From an uncultured Cytophagaceae bacterium (GTDB lineage: Bacteria > Bacteroidota > Bacteroidia > Cytophagales > Spirosomataceae), in NCBI GenBank assembly GCA_903898715.1, contig CAIUGL010000049.1, positions 1-63,584 of the forward strand: 63,584 bases of DNA, given 5' to 3'. Below are positions 26,704 to 35,362 of the stretch, piece after piece. The first letter of the stretch is position 1; every line of letters starts with the position of its first letter. The translations under genes were made by a program, and so were the position numbers. Below the pieces are notes generated by a model. That model was not told the DNA's origin. It worked only from the letters and a program-made list of their open reading frames with translations, and made no database searches.

Positions 26704-27887
26704 GCGACTTGCTTTCGTTCGTTGAAGAAAAGTATAAATAGTGCCAAAACCAGTACGGCAATGGCTGCAGGTACCATCCATACCGACTGCCAGTCATGGA
26801 CGCCATTCGTGGTATACATATCTAGCACAATACCCGAAAGTTTCGATCCAATACCCATCCCCACACCGTAGGTTGCTAGGGTAATTAGACCTTGCGCTGA
26901 GTTTTTGATATGCGGACCGGCCTTTTGATCGGTATATATTTGTCCTGTTACAAAGAAGAAATCGTAGCAAACACCGTGAAGTATAATACCAATATATAAG
27001 ATCCACTCACTGGAAAGTCCATCTCCGTAGCCAAAGCATACGAAACGGATAATCCAGGCAATTAATCCAACGATAAGCATTTTTTTGACTCCCAATCGTG
27101 TAAACGCAAAAGGGATTAATAGCATAAAAATCACTTCGGAGGCTTGACCTAAGGACATTTTGTTTTCGACATTACTCATGTGGGAATCTGTTAATGAAGG
27201 ATTCGCCATCGCGTAATAGAAGGAAAGTGGAATGCAGATTAATATCGATGAAATAAAGAATATCAAGAACGAACGGTCTTTGAAAAGCTTTAACGCATCA
27301 AGGCCAACAATCTGAGCGACAGATGCATTTTTGTCGGCTTTCGGAGGTGTATCTGGCAAGAAAAAGGAGTAGATTCCTAGGGCAAATGAGCTATACATCG
27401 CGATTTGAAAAATGGCTACATTGTCTCCAAGTGCATAAAATCCGATGATATTTGTCACAACAATCCAGGCCACGGTACCCGTAACTCGAATATTGGCAAA
27501 TTCCTTTTCTGGATTTTGCATTTGCTTCATCGCGATGGAATTGGATAATGCTAAATTGGGTGCGAAACACATCGTGTAGGCGAGTATATACCAAAAGAAA
27601 ATTTCAGGATCTGTTGTTTGGCTTAGCAAATAGAGCAGTATACCCCCGATGATGTTGAGTACGCCCATTACTTTTTGTGCGGCAAAAAAGCGGTCGGCTA
27701 TTAATCCTACAAAGAAAGGAGCAATGAATGACGCGATTGAAAAAGTTAGGTATGCATTCCCTACTTGATCGCCGGTAGCATGTAGCGTACTTAATAAATA
27801 TTTACTCATTTGACCGTACCAAGCTCCCCATCCGAAGAACATGAGGAACATCATTGTCATGAGTTGAATTTTAGTCGATTGTTTCAT
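26700..27887 (-). CDS. Nucleoside:H+ symporter-family MFS permease
   Basis: A membrane transporter of 395 residues with about twelve helices, resembling the NupG/XapB nucleoside:H+ symporter family. It opens with QLMTMMFLMFFGWGAWYGQ, followed by FIAPFFVGLIADRFFAAQKVMG and IRVTGTVAWIVVTNIIG, which match the family. The ATG at 27885-27887 (MKQSTKIQ) was chosen because an upstream in-frame TTG at 27911 overlaps the promoter box. Substrate is likely a nucleoside or related sugar compound, but this is family inference. Confidence 0.85.
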   Translation of the reverse strand: MKQSTKIQLMTMMFLMFFGWGAWYGQMSKYLLSTLHATGDQVGNAYLTFSIASFIAPFFVGLIADRFFAAQKVMGVLNIIGGILLYLLSQTTDPEIFFWYILAYTMCFAPNLALSNSIAMKQMQNPEKEFANIRVTGTVAWIVVTNIIGFYALGDNVAIFQIAMYSSFALGIYSFFLPDTPPKADKNASVAQIVGLDALKLFKDRSFLIFFISSILICIPLSFYYAMANPSLTDSHMSNVENKMSLGQASEVIFMLLIPFAFTRLGVKKMLIVGLIAWIIRFVCFGYGDGLSSEWILYIGIILHGVCYDFFFVTGQIYTDQKAGPHIKNSAQGLITLATYGVGMGIGSKLSGIVLDMYTTNGVHDWQSVWMVPAAIAVLVLALFILFFNERKQVA

Positions 27888-28254
27888 AGATATAGGTTTC
27901 TTGCGGGTCAAAAATACGAATTTGAAAGAAATATCAAATTTTAGAAAAATAAATTTTTCGGGCTTTGTGCTTCATTTTGAAAACCTATTTTCTGAAAATA
28001 CTCTAATTTTTTCTACGAATGGGTCAAAATGAAATCCTGTTTTTCGAGAATCAGCAAAAAATACAAAAAAGTGCTTGAATTGTGTACTTCGCACGTCTTT
28101 TTGCGCAAATGCTAAGTATTTGATTTTCAGTATTTTTTGTACGTCTTTTGATGAAAATTATGAGCAGGGGTTCCCTGTCTGCGCAAATAGACGAATGAAT
28201 TTAGTTGGCATTTTATTGATTTCTGGTCGGCCTACCGGTTCTTTTCAAGGATCG
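27888..28254. other. Divergent AT-rich intergenic region
   Basis: Apart from the symporter promoter near 27909-27937, nothing clear is seen. An open frame from 28075 runs into the DUF3592-like gene, but its residues before position 28255 look like non-coding sequence. No RNA gene or repeat was recognised. Confidence 0.4.
27909..27937 (-). promoter_or_regulatory. Promoter of the symporter gene
   Basis: On the minus strand TTG (27935-27937), an 18-base spacer and TATTTTTG (27909-27916) give an exact TAnnTTTG -7 box with a good -33 element, 21 bases before the ATG. Confidence 0.6.
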
Positions 28255-28665
28255 ATGACACTGTTTTTGGTGTTATTTTCTTTTATCGCTTTTGCATTGA
28301 TTGGTGTAGGTGTTTATTTGTACAACAAGCGGAAAGTTTGGATTGCTCATTCAAAAACGACCTACGGTAAAATCGTTGAGATTTCCCGCAGGTATGCGCG
28401 GGATGATCACTCAGGTAGATTTCCAATTTATTTTCCGATTGTATCTTATTATGTCAATGGCGCTGAGTTTCGTCGGGAAGCGGAGAAGGGTTTAGCTAAG
28501 CATTGTGAAATTGGGCAAGAAATCCCTGTGCGGTATTTAAGTGATAACCCGTATGAAGCTTCATTGAGCGAATCTAGTTTGCCAGTTTTGAATCCAACTG
28601 TCTTTTTTGTGTTGGGTTTTTTAATGTTGTTGAGTTCGATTATCCTATCCTTCTTGCAGCATTAA
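28255..28665 (+). CDS. DUF3592-like membrane protein
   Basis: A protein of about 136 residues: an N-terminal membrane helix (LFLVLFSFIAFALIGVGVYLY), a soluble domain (YGKIVEISRRYARD, FPIVSYYVNGAEFRRE, EIGQEIPVRYLSDNPYEA) and a C-terminal helix (PTVFFVLGFLMLLSSIILSFL). The middle fits the DUF3592 pattern of a small beta domain between two helices. The ATG at 28255 places the helix at the N-terminus; the in-frame ATGs at 28195 and 28075 are alternatives. Function unknown. Confidence 0.65.
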   Translation: MTLFLVLFSFIAFALIGVGVYLYNKRKVWIAHSKTTYGKIVEISRRYARDDHSGRFPIYFPIVSYYVNGAEFRREAEKGLAKHCEIGQEIPVRYLSDNPYEASLSESSLPVLNPTVFFVLGFLMLLSSIILSFLQH

Positions 28666-28704
28666 AATTCATTATGTAATTTCATCGCTCTAAACCAAGA
28701 CGAG

Positions 28705-29532
28705 ATGGAAACCATCAGCAAAGAAAAATCTGAATTTCGTAATTATGAGCAGGGGGATATCACCGCTGCCGTCAAAGAGCATTACCGTAAGATGCGTTCG
28801 CGTCAAACGTATGAATATGTACTTCGAATGAAAAAGAAGTACTTGACTTTTGAGCGTCCGATGGACATCTGGGAAATGATGGAGCGCTTGAATGTCTTGG
28901 TTGACGTTTCTGACCCCGATTTAACCCTCCCAAATATCATTCATTTATTGCAATCAGCGGAAGGTCTTCGTGCCGAAGGTCGCCCGGATTGGATGCAATT
29001 GGTTGGTTTGATTCATGATTTGGGTAAAGCCATGTATTTATTTGGATCGGATGAGGACGGAACTAGCCAGGCTGAGCAGTGGGGATTGGTAGGGGATGTA
29101 TTTGTCGTAGGTTGTAAATTACCAGATTCGTGCGTGTATCCAGAGTTTAATGCATTAAATCCAGATATGGCTGATGCGCGCTATAACACCGACTTAGGTG
29201 TTTATACGGAAGGTTGTGGATTAGACAATGTGCACTTGGCTTGGGGGCATGATGAGTACTTGTATCAGGTGTTAAAAAATCACCCTGAAAATAAAATTCC
29301 GGAAGCGGGTATGGCGATGATTCGCTATCACTCGTTTTATCCGTGGCATTCGGGTGGAAGTTACCGTCAATTCATGACGGCCAAAGACGAACAATATCTC
29401 GAATGGATTCGTGATTTCAATAAATATGATTTGTATACCAAATCTCCGGTAGTTCCTGTTTTCGAGGAATTGAAATCGTATTATAAGCCTATCGTAGAGA
29501 AATACTTAGGTAAAGGACCCATCAATTGGTAA
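28705..29532 (+). CDS. myo-Inositol oxygenase
   Basis: A 275-residue mixed-valent di-iron oxygenase that cleaves myo-inositol to D-glucuronate. The sequence matches MIOX through most of its length: FRNYEQG near the N-terminus, the metal-binding HD in GLIHDLGKAMYLFG, WGLVGDVFVVGC, LAWGHDEYLYQVL, and the RYHSFYPWHSGG block that contributes another histidine and substrate contacts. The C-terminus YLGKGPINW is also typical. The enzyme is best known from eukaryotes but occurs in Bacteroidota. No inositol transporter or glucuronate pathway genes are adjacent. A tandem-repeat stretch begins directly after the stop. Confidence 0.92.
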   Translation: METISKEKSEFRNYEQGDITAAVKEHYRKMRSRQTYEYVLRMKKKYLTFERPMDIWEMMERLNVLVDVSDPDLTLPNIIHLLQSAEGLRAEGRPDWMQLVGLIHDLGKAMYLFGSDEDGTSQAEQWGLVGDVFVVGCKLPDSCVYPEFNALNPDMADARYNTDLGVYTEGCGLDNVHLAWGHDEYLYQVLKNHPENKIPEAGMAMIRYHSFYPWHSGGSYRQFMTAKDEQYLEWIRDFNKYDLYTKSPVVPVFEELKSYYKPIVEKYLGKGPINW

Positions 29533-29748
29533 TTGGACACTAGACTTTAGACGCTGGACGCTAGAAGTTTCCTGCGTCTAGTGTCTAACGTCCAACGTCC
29601 AACGTCCAACGTCCGACGTCTATTTATTACATTGAGGTCCAGCGTCTAGCTTCCAGCGTCTAGTGTTTAACGTCCAACGTCCGACGTCTATTTATTACAT
29701 TGAGGTCCAGCGTCTAAAGTCCAACGTCTAACGTCCGACGTCTAGTTA
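29533..29748. repeat. Heptamer-type tandem repeat stretch (acgtcca/acgtcta)
   Basis: Between the inositol oxygenase and the convergent NTF2-like gene lies low-complexity DNA built from variants of a seven-base unit (acgtcca, acgtcta, gcgtcta). It contains an exact 48-bp direct repeat (29601-29648 and 29669-29716, period 68) with a degraded third copy running into the stop codon of the NTF2-like gene. At its left end GACACTAGAC (29536-29545) and GTCTAGTGTC (29576-29585) form an inverted repeat that could act as a transcript end. No coding sequence is evident. Confidence 0.85.
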
Positions 29749-30279
29749 TTACCATCCGTCATCTTTTTTCGGTTTGATATTCGCTGTGCTCTTTTTTGCA
29801 GGAGCCGCTGCAGGCGCTTTGCCAGTAGCTTTAGTAGCTGTGCTTGCGGAACCTTTGAGTTGTGTATCTAGATCAACACGGCTAAATACACGTGCGACAA
29901 TTTTCCATTCGTCATTGACTTGTAATAAAGAAAGTAGATCGATGTACTTAAATTCGTCGAACTGCATTTCGACTGCAGCTAATCCTGAAACTCCGGCATA
30001 GGAATACGAAATCAGTTTAGCGCTTGCTTTCACTCCTCCAGCTGGTGTTTTGCTGATGAAAGTTTTGACAGGAATATCTTGAATCTTTCCCGTAGCCGCA
30101 TTAAATGTGCGTAAGATGGCTGATTCATGAAATGCTTTGTTCAATTTGGCTGCGTCTCCCGTAGTTACGCCTTCAAAATAATTGGTGACAGTAGCTTTAA
30201 TGGCATCGTCAGCAGATTGTTGTCCCCAGGCAGCAATGCTTGCGAATAAGAACATGGAAAGAGAAAGTAGTTTTTTCAT
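29749..30279 (-). CDS. Exported NTF2-like (SnoaL/lumazine-binding-like) protein
   Basis: A 176-residue protein with a signal peptide (MKKLLSLSMFLFASIAAWG). The mature part has an NTF2-like pattern (DAIKATVTNYFEGVTTGDAAKLNKAFH, then SYSYAGVSGLAAVEMQFDEF and LLSLLQVNDEWKIVARVFSR), as in putative lumazine-binding/SnoaL-like proteins. The C-terminal tail is low-complexity Ala/Lys/Pro. It is last in a pair with the serine hydrolase, nine bases apart. No catalytic role can be assigned. Confidence 0.75.
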   Translation of the reverse strand: MKKLLSLSMFLFASIAAWGQQSADDAIKATVTNYFEGVTTGDAAKLNKAFHESAILRTFNAATGKIQDIPVKTFISKTPAGGVKASAKLISYSYAGVSGLAAVEMQFDEFKYIDLLSLLQVNDEWKIVARVFSRVDLDTQLKGSASTATKATGKAPAAAPAKKSTANIKPKKDDGW

Positions 30280-30287
30280 GGTTTGAA

Positions 30288-31553
30288 TTAGTTTCCTCCT
30301 AGGGTGAATTCCAAAGGAAGTGGTTCGCCTTTCATAAATAAGGCTGATTTTTCTGGATATAAAATAGATTGTACAATATTTACTTTGGCTAAGGCATGAT
30401 TGGCCATGTTGCCCAAGATAATGATAGCCGAGTTATCTTTCGGGTTGTGGAGGTAATAGTTTTTAAATCCATGCCACCAGCCAGTGTGGTAGGTCAACCA
30501 ATCGCCGTTTTCCAATTGGGTTAGCCTCCATCCGAAGCCATAGTTTTTTGGTAACACTTTCGGCGTGGTATGTTGGGGCGTAAATGCTTCCTCTAACGTA
30601 GTATATTTCACTAATTTTTCTTCGTTCAAAGCCATATCCCAGTGATACAGGTCCTCCACCGTGGAATATATGCCTTTATCGCCGGTTACCCCATCTAGGT
30701 GGTTGAACTCGGATACGACCGGTCCTCCGCGTCGTGGAACATATCCGGTAGCGGCCGTTTTGAGCATCTCGGGGTGCATCGGGTCATATACAAAGCTTTC
30801 CGACATGCCAGCCGGTTCAAAAATGTTTTTCTTTAAGTATTCTCGGAAGCCCAATCCACTGAGTTTTTCAACGATGTAGGCCAGCAACATGTAGTTGGTG
30901 TTATTATAACTGAATTTAGCATTCGGCCGGTAGTCGATGTGCGGCTTAAGACGAATCATCATCTCGACTACTTTTTGATTAGTCAGTGGTATCTTTTTAT
31001 CATAGACCTTATCCATATTATAGGCGTAGTCGGAAAGGCCAGAACGGTGCGTAAGTAAACTACGGATGGTCAAGCTAGAGTCATATGGAAAACCTGGGAT
31101 GTGTTTATAGATTGCATCATCATAATTCAGTAGTCCTTTCTCTTTGAGTTGCATGATGGCAACTGCGGTAAATTGTTTGGAAACAGAAGCTAGTTGAAAG
31201 TGGGTATGGGTATTAATCGCACTTTTGGTGAAGTAATTTGAATAGCCAAAGCCCTTCTTGTAAATGATTTTTCCGTACTGGGTAATCAATACAGCACCAT
31301 TAAAACCTGATTTTTCGCGCAGCTTAGTGAAAAAGGTATCCAGTTTAATGGATTTTTGTTGCGCTATTTGCGGATTATATAAGTTGGCCAAACTATCATT
31401 TCTTTTTTCCGTTACCGTTTTCACGTGGAAAAAGCTCTGAGAAGGATGGGAGTTAGCCAGGATTAATATACCGATGAAAAGGGTAATGCCAACAAGTCCG
31501 AGGATCTTGGAGCGTTTGGGTAATTGATTCATGTATTCGATTAAGCGCTTCAT
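30288..31553 (-). CDS. Serine hydrolase, class C beta-lactamase family
   Basis: A 421-residue protein with an N-terminal membrane anchor or signal (ILGLVGITLFIGILILANS) and a beta-lactamase/DD-peptidase-like domain. The nucleophile motif is SVSKQFTAVAIMQL (Ser-x-x-Lys), the Tyr-x-Asn motif is probably in FSYNNTNYML, and a C-terminal HTGWWHGF replaces the usual KTG with HTG, as in class C-type esterases. It may act as a penicillin-binding-like peptidase or esterase in the periplasm. It is cotranscribed with the NTF2-like gene. Confidence 0.88.
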   Translation of the reverse strand: MKRLIEYMNQLPKRSKILGLVGITLFIGILILANSHPSQSFFHVKTVTEKRNDSLANLYNPQIAQQKSIKLDTFFTKLREKSGFNGAVLITQYGKIIYKKGFGYSNYFTKSAINTHTHFQLASVSKQFTAVAIMQLKEKGLLNYDDAIYKHIPGFPYDSSLTIRSLLTHRSGLSDYAYNMDKVYDKKIPLTNQKVVEMMIRLKPHIDYRPNAKFSYNNTNYMLLAYIVEKLSGLGFREYLKKNIFEPAGMSESFVYDPMHPEMLKTAATGYVPRRGGPVVSEFNHLDGVTGDKGIYSTVEDLYHWDMALNEEKLVKYTTLEEAFTPQHTTPKVLPKNYGFGWRLTQLENGDWLTYHTGWWHGFKNYYLHNPKDNSAIIILGNMANHALAKVNIVQSILYPEKSALFMKGEPLPLEFTLGGN

Positions 31554-31637
31554 TGAGTAGCAATTTAATTCAATTCGGAATTTTAATCAATGAATTGAAG
31601 ATCTTTTATTTAATTTGTTGGCCCACCTCCAAATCCC

Positions 31638-31847
31638 ATGAAATACCTATTCATTTTTCTGATCAAGTTGTATCAATTATTTCTCTCGCCGTTGCTACCT
31701 AATTCCTGTAGATATCAGCCTACATGCTCAGAATACGCCAAACAAGCTTTCGAAAAGTATGGATTCCTAAAGGGATTTCGTTTAACGTTGCGCAGAGTTT
31801 CCTCTTGTCATCCGTGGGGTGGAAGCGGGTATGATCCACTTCCTTGA
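31638..31847 (+). CDS. yidD: YidD, membrane protein insertion efficiency factor
   Basis: A 69-residue protein of the YidD family, which assists YidC-dependent membrane protein insertion. It has an amphipathic/hydrophobic N-terminus (YLFIFLIKLYQLFLSPLL) followed by the conserved CRYQPTCSEYA and the C-terminal SCHPWGGSGYDP. Here it stands alone, not next to rnpA or yidC. Confidence 0.95.
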   Translation: MKYLFIFLIKLYQLFLSPLLPNSCRYQPTCSEYAKQAFEKYGFLKGFRLTLRRVSSCHPWGGSGYDPLP

Positions 31848-32306
31848 ATTTTCAACAGACTAGCACTGTCCATTTTTTCCAACTAATAGGATTATTCCAA
31901 TGATCACTAATCAATCTGCGAGTAATCTATTGCCGAAAAATTATTTATTTTTTTTGAAAAAAATTTTCTCTTGAAAAATTACAATCGTTTTTGAACTGTT
32001 TGAGCGGTTTTTAGATAAAAAATATTCGTATGTAGTAATATAGGGGCAGAATTAGATTATTTCGGGAATCTGTACTACACTGTGCTACAAATCAACTAAT
32101 TCTAAATTTCGTACAATTTTTAGTTGGCAATTCACCGATTCCTTACCTTAAATCATTTTTTTATTCAATTTATTCTTTCGTTTTTTGTGTCGGTTTTGAA
32201 ATTCGCCTTAAACCGTAAACGTTTGCAAAGGCATTTTAACGCGAAAAGATGAATGAGATGAACCGCTTAGAATCATTAATTATTTTTAACCCTTAATTTT
32301 TCACTT
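31848..32306 (+). promoter_or_regulatory. Leader region of the second SusC/SusD operon
   Basis: A 459-base AT-rich region without a gene. It contains the second copy of the operator-like near-palindrome at 32215-32229, 77 bases before the SusC ATG. No clear TAnnTTTG promoter was found, and no RNA element was recognised. Confidence 0.5.
32215..32229 (-). promoter_or_regulatory. LacI-type operator-like near-palindrome (copy 2)
   Basis: gtaaacgtttgcaaa is the exact reverse complement of the 15-mer at 510-524. Both lie upstream of a SusC gene. A shared regulator of the two loci is inferred. Confidence 0.5.
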
Positions 32307-35306
32307 ATGATTCATTCTTACAAAAGAGTGGGTCGCCTTGTGCGATCAAGTGTTAGTAACCTAGGCTTCAAACAAGCTTTTAGTGTTGCTGTTGCACTGT
32401 TAATTTCCTTGGGCGCGTTTGCTCAAGATGTAGTAACGGGTAAAGTCACTGATGCTGCTGATGGCTCAGGTCTCCCAGGTGTTTCTGTAGCTGTTAAAGG
32501 TACTACGCGTGGTGCTCAAACAGATGCAAATGGTACTTATAAAGTTAATGCTGGGTCGAACACGACTTTGGTATTCTCTTTTGTAGGTTATACAACTAAA
32601 GAAGTTTCAGTAGGCGGTAAGTCTGTTGTGAACGTTGCTTTAGCTGCTGACAACAAATCTTTAGAAGAAGTTGTGGTTGTAGGTTACGGTACGCAAAAGC
32701 GTAAAGAAATTTCAGGAACAGTAACTAGCTTAGGTTCTCGTGATTTCAACGCCGGAGTTGTAACAAACCCATTAGCTGCTGCTCAAGGTAAAGTAGCAGG
32801 TTTGGTTATCACACAGGCTTCTGGTGATCCAAATGCACGTCCAACCGTTCGTTTACGTGGTACGGGTTCATTGAACGCAGGTTCTGAGCCTTTATATGTA
32901 ATTGACGGTGTGATTGGTGCTCCAATCGAAAACATTGCTCCAGAGGATATCTTGACAATGGACGTATTACGTGATGCATCTTCTGCAGCGATCTACGGAT
33001 CTCGTGGAGCGAACGGTGTTATCTTGATTAACACGAAGCGTGGTAAGTCAGGAACTCCTACAGTTGATTACACAAACTATGTAGGTGCTGAGACAATCTC
33101 TCAACGTCCTCAGTTAATGAATGGTGCTGAGTTTCGTGCTGCTGCAGCTAAGTTCAATCAAAAATTTGATGACTTGGGTGCTAACACGGATTGGTTAGAT
33201 GTGATTACACAAACTGCTTTGACACAAAACCACAACGTGGGTGTGTCAGGAGGTTCTGAAAATGTATCATACCGTGCTTCTATTGGATATTTAGATCAAA
33301 CAGGTACTTTGAAAGGTTCTGGTAAAGAGCGATTAACAGGTCGTTTGAACTTAGATGCGAAAGCTTTAGATGGTAAATTAGCCATGAAAGTGAACATGTC
33401 TGCTTCACAAACTGATAACCAATTTTCAGATAACCGTGCGATTGGTTTTGCGATGAACATGCGTCCTACGGATCCAGTGTATAATTCAGATGGAACTTAC
33501 TTCCAAATTCCAGGTACATTTGCCAACTTTAACCCGTTAGCAACTGTTGAAAACAGAATTAATAAGCAACGTTTACACGATTTCTTATTCAATGCATCTG
33601 CTGGTTATACAATCTTAGATGGTTTGGTATTTAACGTATCAGGAACTTTGCGTACGCAAACTGCTGATGGTTCTTTCTTTGCGAAATCAACTCCGCTTAA
33701 TTTATTAGCTACAGTAGGTGGTAACGCGGCAAGCCGTAATTTGAACTCAGTTACTGATAAGCAATTAGAGACTACGTTAACATATTCAAAGAAATTGAAT
33801 GATGTTTCTTCATTGAACGTATTGGCTGGTTACACATATCAAGATGTAGTTGCTGATGGTTTTGGTGCCTCAAACAACAACTTCTTGACAGATGCTTTCG
33901 AAGCAAATAACTTAGGAGCAGGTTTAGGTATCCGTGCTAATCCAAATTTATTGGGTTCTTACAAGAACCAATACAAATTGGTTTCTTTCTTAGCTCGTGC
34001 TCAATATTCATTATTGAACAAATATTTCGCAACAGTTAACGTGCGTCGTGACGGTTCTACGAAATTTGGAGATAACAACAAGTGGGGTATTTTCCCATCA
34101 GTTTCAGTTGGTTGGACTTTATCTGAGGAGGCTTTCTTGAAGGGTAATTCAACAATCGATAACTTGAAATTGCGTGTTAGCTGGGGACAAACTGGTAACT
34201 CAGAAGGTATTCGTCCATTGTTATCTAAGTCGTTCTACGGAGCTTCTGGTACATACTTTGATGGTGGTGCAAATGATTTCTTGCCAGCATACACAATCCA
34301 ATCTAACCCGAATCCGAACTTGAAATGGGAGATTAACGAAAACTACGGTGGTGGTATCGACTTCTCATTATACAAAGGTAAATTGACTGGTAGCTTGGAT
34401 TTTTACTCACGTACAACAAAAGACTTGTTATACACAGTAAACGTACCTCAAGAGAAAGGTTATGTATACCCAACTATGTTGGCTAACATCGGTTCGATGA
34501 AAAACCAAGGGGTTGAGTTGTCATTAACTTACCAAATCTTAGAAACTCAAGATTGGAACATCGCTACTACGTTAGCTGCTTCATTCAACAAAAACGAAAT
34601 CGTTTCATTGAAGAATGATTCATTCGCTGCTCCTGATCAGGTATTCTTGCCTACATCTTTAGGTTCATTCATCCGTGGTACATCAGCTGTAAACTTCTCA
34701 GTATTACAAGCAGGTCGTCCAGTAGGAGAGTTCTATGGTGCTAAAATCGCTAAGATCGAAAATGGACGTTATGTATTCCAAGATTTAAATGGTGATGGTG
34801 TTGTAGATCCAAACTCTAAGGACCGTACATACATTGGAAATCCTAACCCTACTTTCGTAGGTGGTTTGACTACAAACATCCGTTACAAAGCATTTGACTT
34901 CCAATTCCAATTGACAAGCCAATTAGGTGCTAAGATCGTTAACACAAACAACTTGTTGTTAGGTCGTCAAGATGGTCGTTTAGCTGAATCAGGTACTTTG
35001 AAATCTGCAGCGACTTCAATTATTAATGATGAGCGTACGATTCCAATGGACTACTATGTTGAGTCAGGAGACTTTTTACGTATCAACAACGCATCATTTG
35101 GATACACAATTCCTGTTAAGGGAGTGTTCAAGCGTGCGCGTATCTACGTAGCAGGTAACAACTTGGCTGTGTTTACAAACTACACAGGTGTTGATCCAGA
35201 GATTAGCCAAAACTTAGCTATTGGATCAGCTGCTCCAGGTATTGATGTTCGTGAGACTTACTACAAAACTCGTGCATTAACTGCGGGTGTAAATCTTACG
35301 TTCTAA
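32307..35306 (+). CDS. SusC/RagA-family TonB-linked outer-membrane transporter (second locus)
   Basis: A 999-residue outer-membrane channel paired with the SusD gene that follows after 56 bases. It has a signal peptide ending in LGAFAQ (about residue 40), a carboxypeptidase-D-like domain (VTGKVTDAADGSGLPGVSVA), a TonB-box-like EEVVVVGYG, the plug motif LYVIDGVIG, the signature DASSAAIYGSRGANGVILI and a barrel ending ALTAGVNLTF. It is 80 residues shorter than the first SusC. Codon choice is strongly biased, suggesting high expression. Substrate unknown. Confidence 0.95.
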   Translation: MIHSYKRVGRLVRSSVSNLGFKQAFSVAVALLISLGAFAQDVVTGKVTDAADGSGLPGVSVAVKGTTRGAQTDANGTYKVNAGSNTTLVFSFVGYTTKEVSVGGKSVVNVALAADNKSLEEVVVVGYGTQKRKEISGTVTSLGSRDFNAGVVTNPLAAAQGKVAGLVITQASGDPNARPTVRLRGTGSLNAGSEPLYVIDGVIGAPIENIAPEDILTMDVLRDASSAAIYGSRGANGVILINTKRGKSGTPTVDYTNYVGAETISQRPQLMNGAEFRAAAAKFNQKFDDLGANTDWLDVITQTALTQNHNVGVSGGSENVSYRASIGYLDQTGTLKGSGKERLTGRLNLDAKALDGKLAMKVNMSASQTDNQFSDNRAIGFAMNMRPTDPVYNSDGTYFQIPGTFANFNPLATVENRINKQRLHDFLFNASAGYTILDGLVFNVSGTLRTQTADGSFFAKSTPLNLLATVGGNAASRNLNSVTDKQLETTLTYSKKLNDVSSLNVLAGYTYQDVVADGFGASNNNFLTDAFEANNLGAGLGIRANPNLLGSYKNQYKLVSFLARAQYSLLNKYFATVNVRRDGSTKFGDNNKWGIFPSVSVGWTLSEEAFLKGNSTIDNLKLRVSWGQTGNSEGIRPLLSKSFYGASGTYFDGGANDFLPAYTIQSNPNPNLKWEINENYGGGIDFSLYKGKLTGSLDFYSRTTKDLLYTVNVPQEKGYVYPTMLANIGSMKNQGVELSLTYQILETQDWNIATTLAASFNKNEIVSLKNDSFAAPDQVFLPTSLGSFIRGTSAVNFSVLQAGRPVGEFYGAKIAKIENGRYVFQDLNGDGVVDPNSKDRTYIGNPNPTFVGGLTTNIRYKAFDFQFQLTSQLGAKIVNTNNLLLGRQDGRLAESGTLKSAATSIINDERTIPMDYYVESGDFLRINNASFGYTIPVKGVFKRARIYVAGNNLAVFTNYTGVDPEISQNLAIGSAAPGIDVRETYYKTRALTAGVNLTF

Positions 35307-35362
35307 TCAAACAAAATCGTATTCAATTAGTTATATAATCGAATCAATAAAAATTTAATAAA

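Noticed and set aside
28075-28254. Sixty-residue N-terminal extension of the DUF3592-like gene
   Set aside because: The extension is Cys- and Phe-rich without family features and precedes a membrane helix that begins naturally at the ATG at 28255. A 15-base match to the inositol oxygenase start (aattatgagcagggg at about 28156 and 28742) appears to be chance.
29533-29748. Regularly repeated short units, CRISPR-like at first sight
   Set aside because: The units are variants of a seven-base phrase with no constant repeat/unique-spacer alternation, the only long exact repeat occurs twice, and no cas gene is present.
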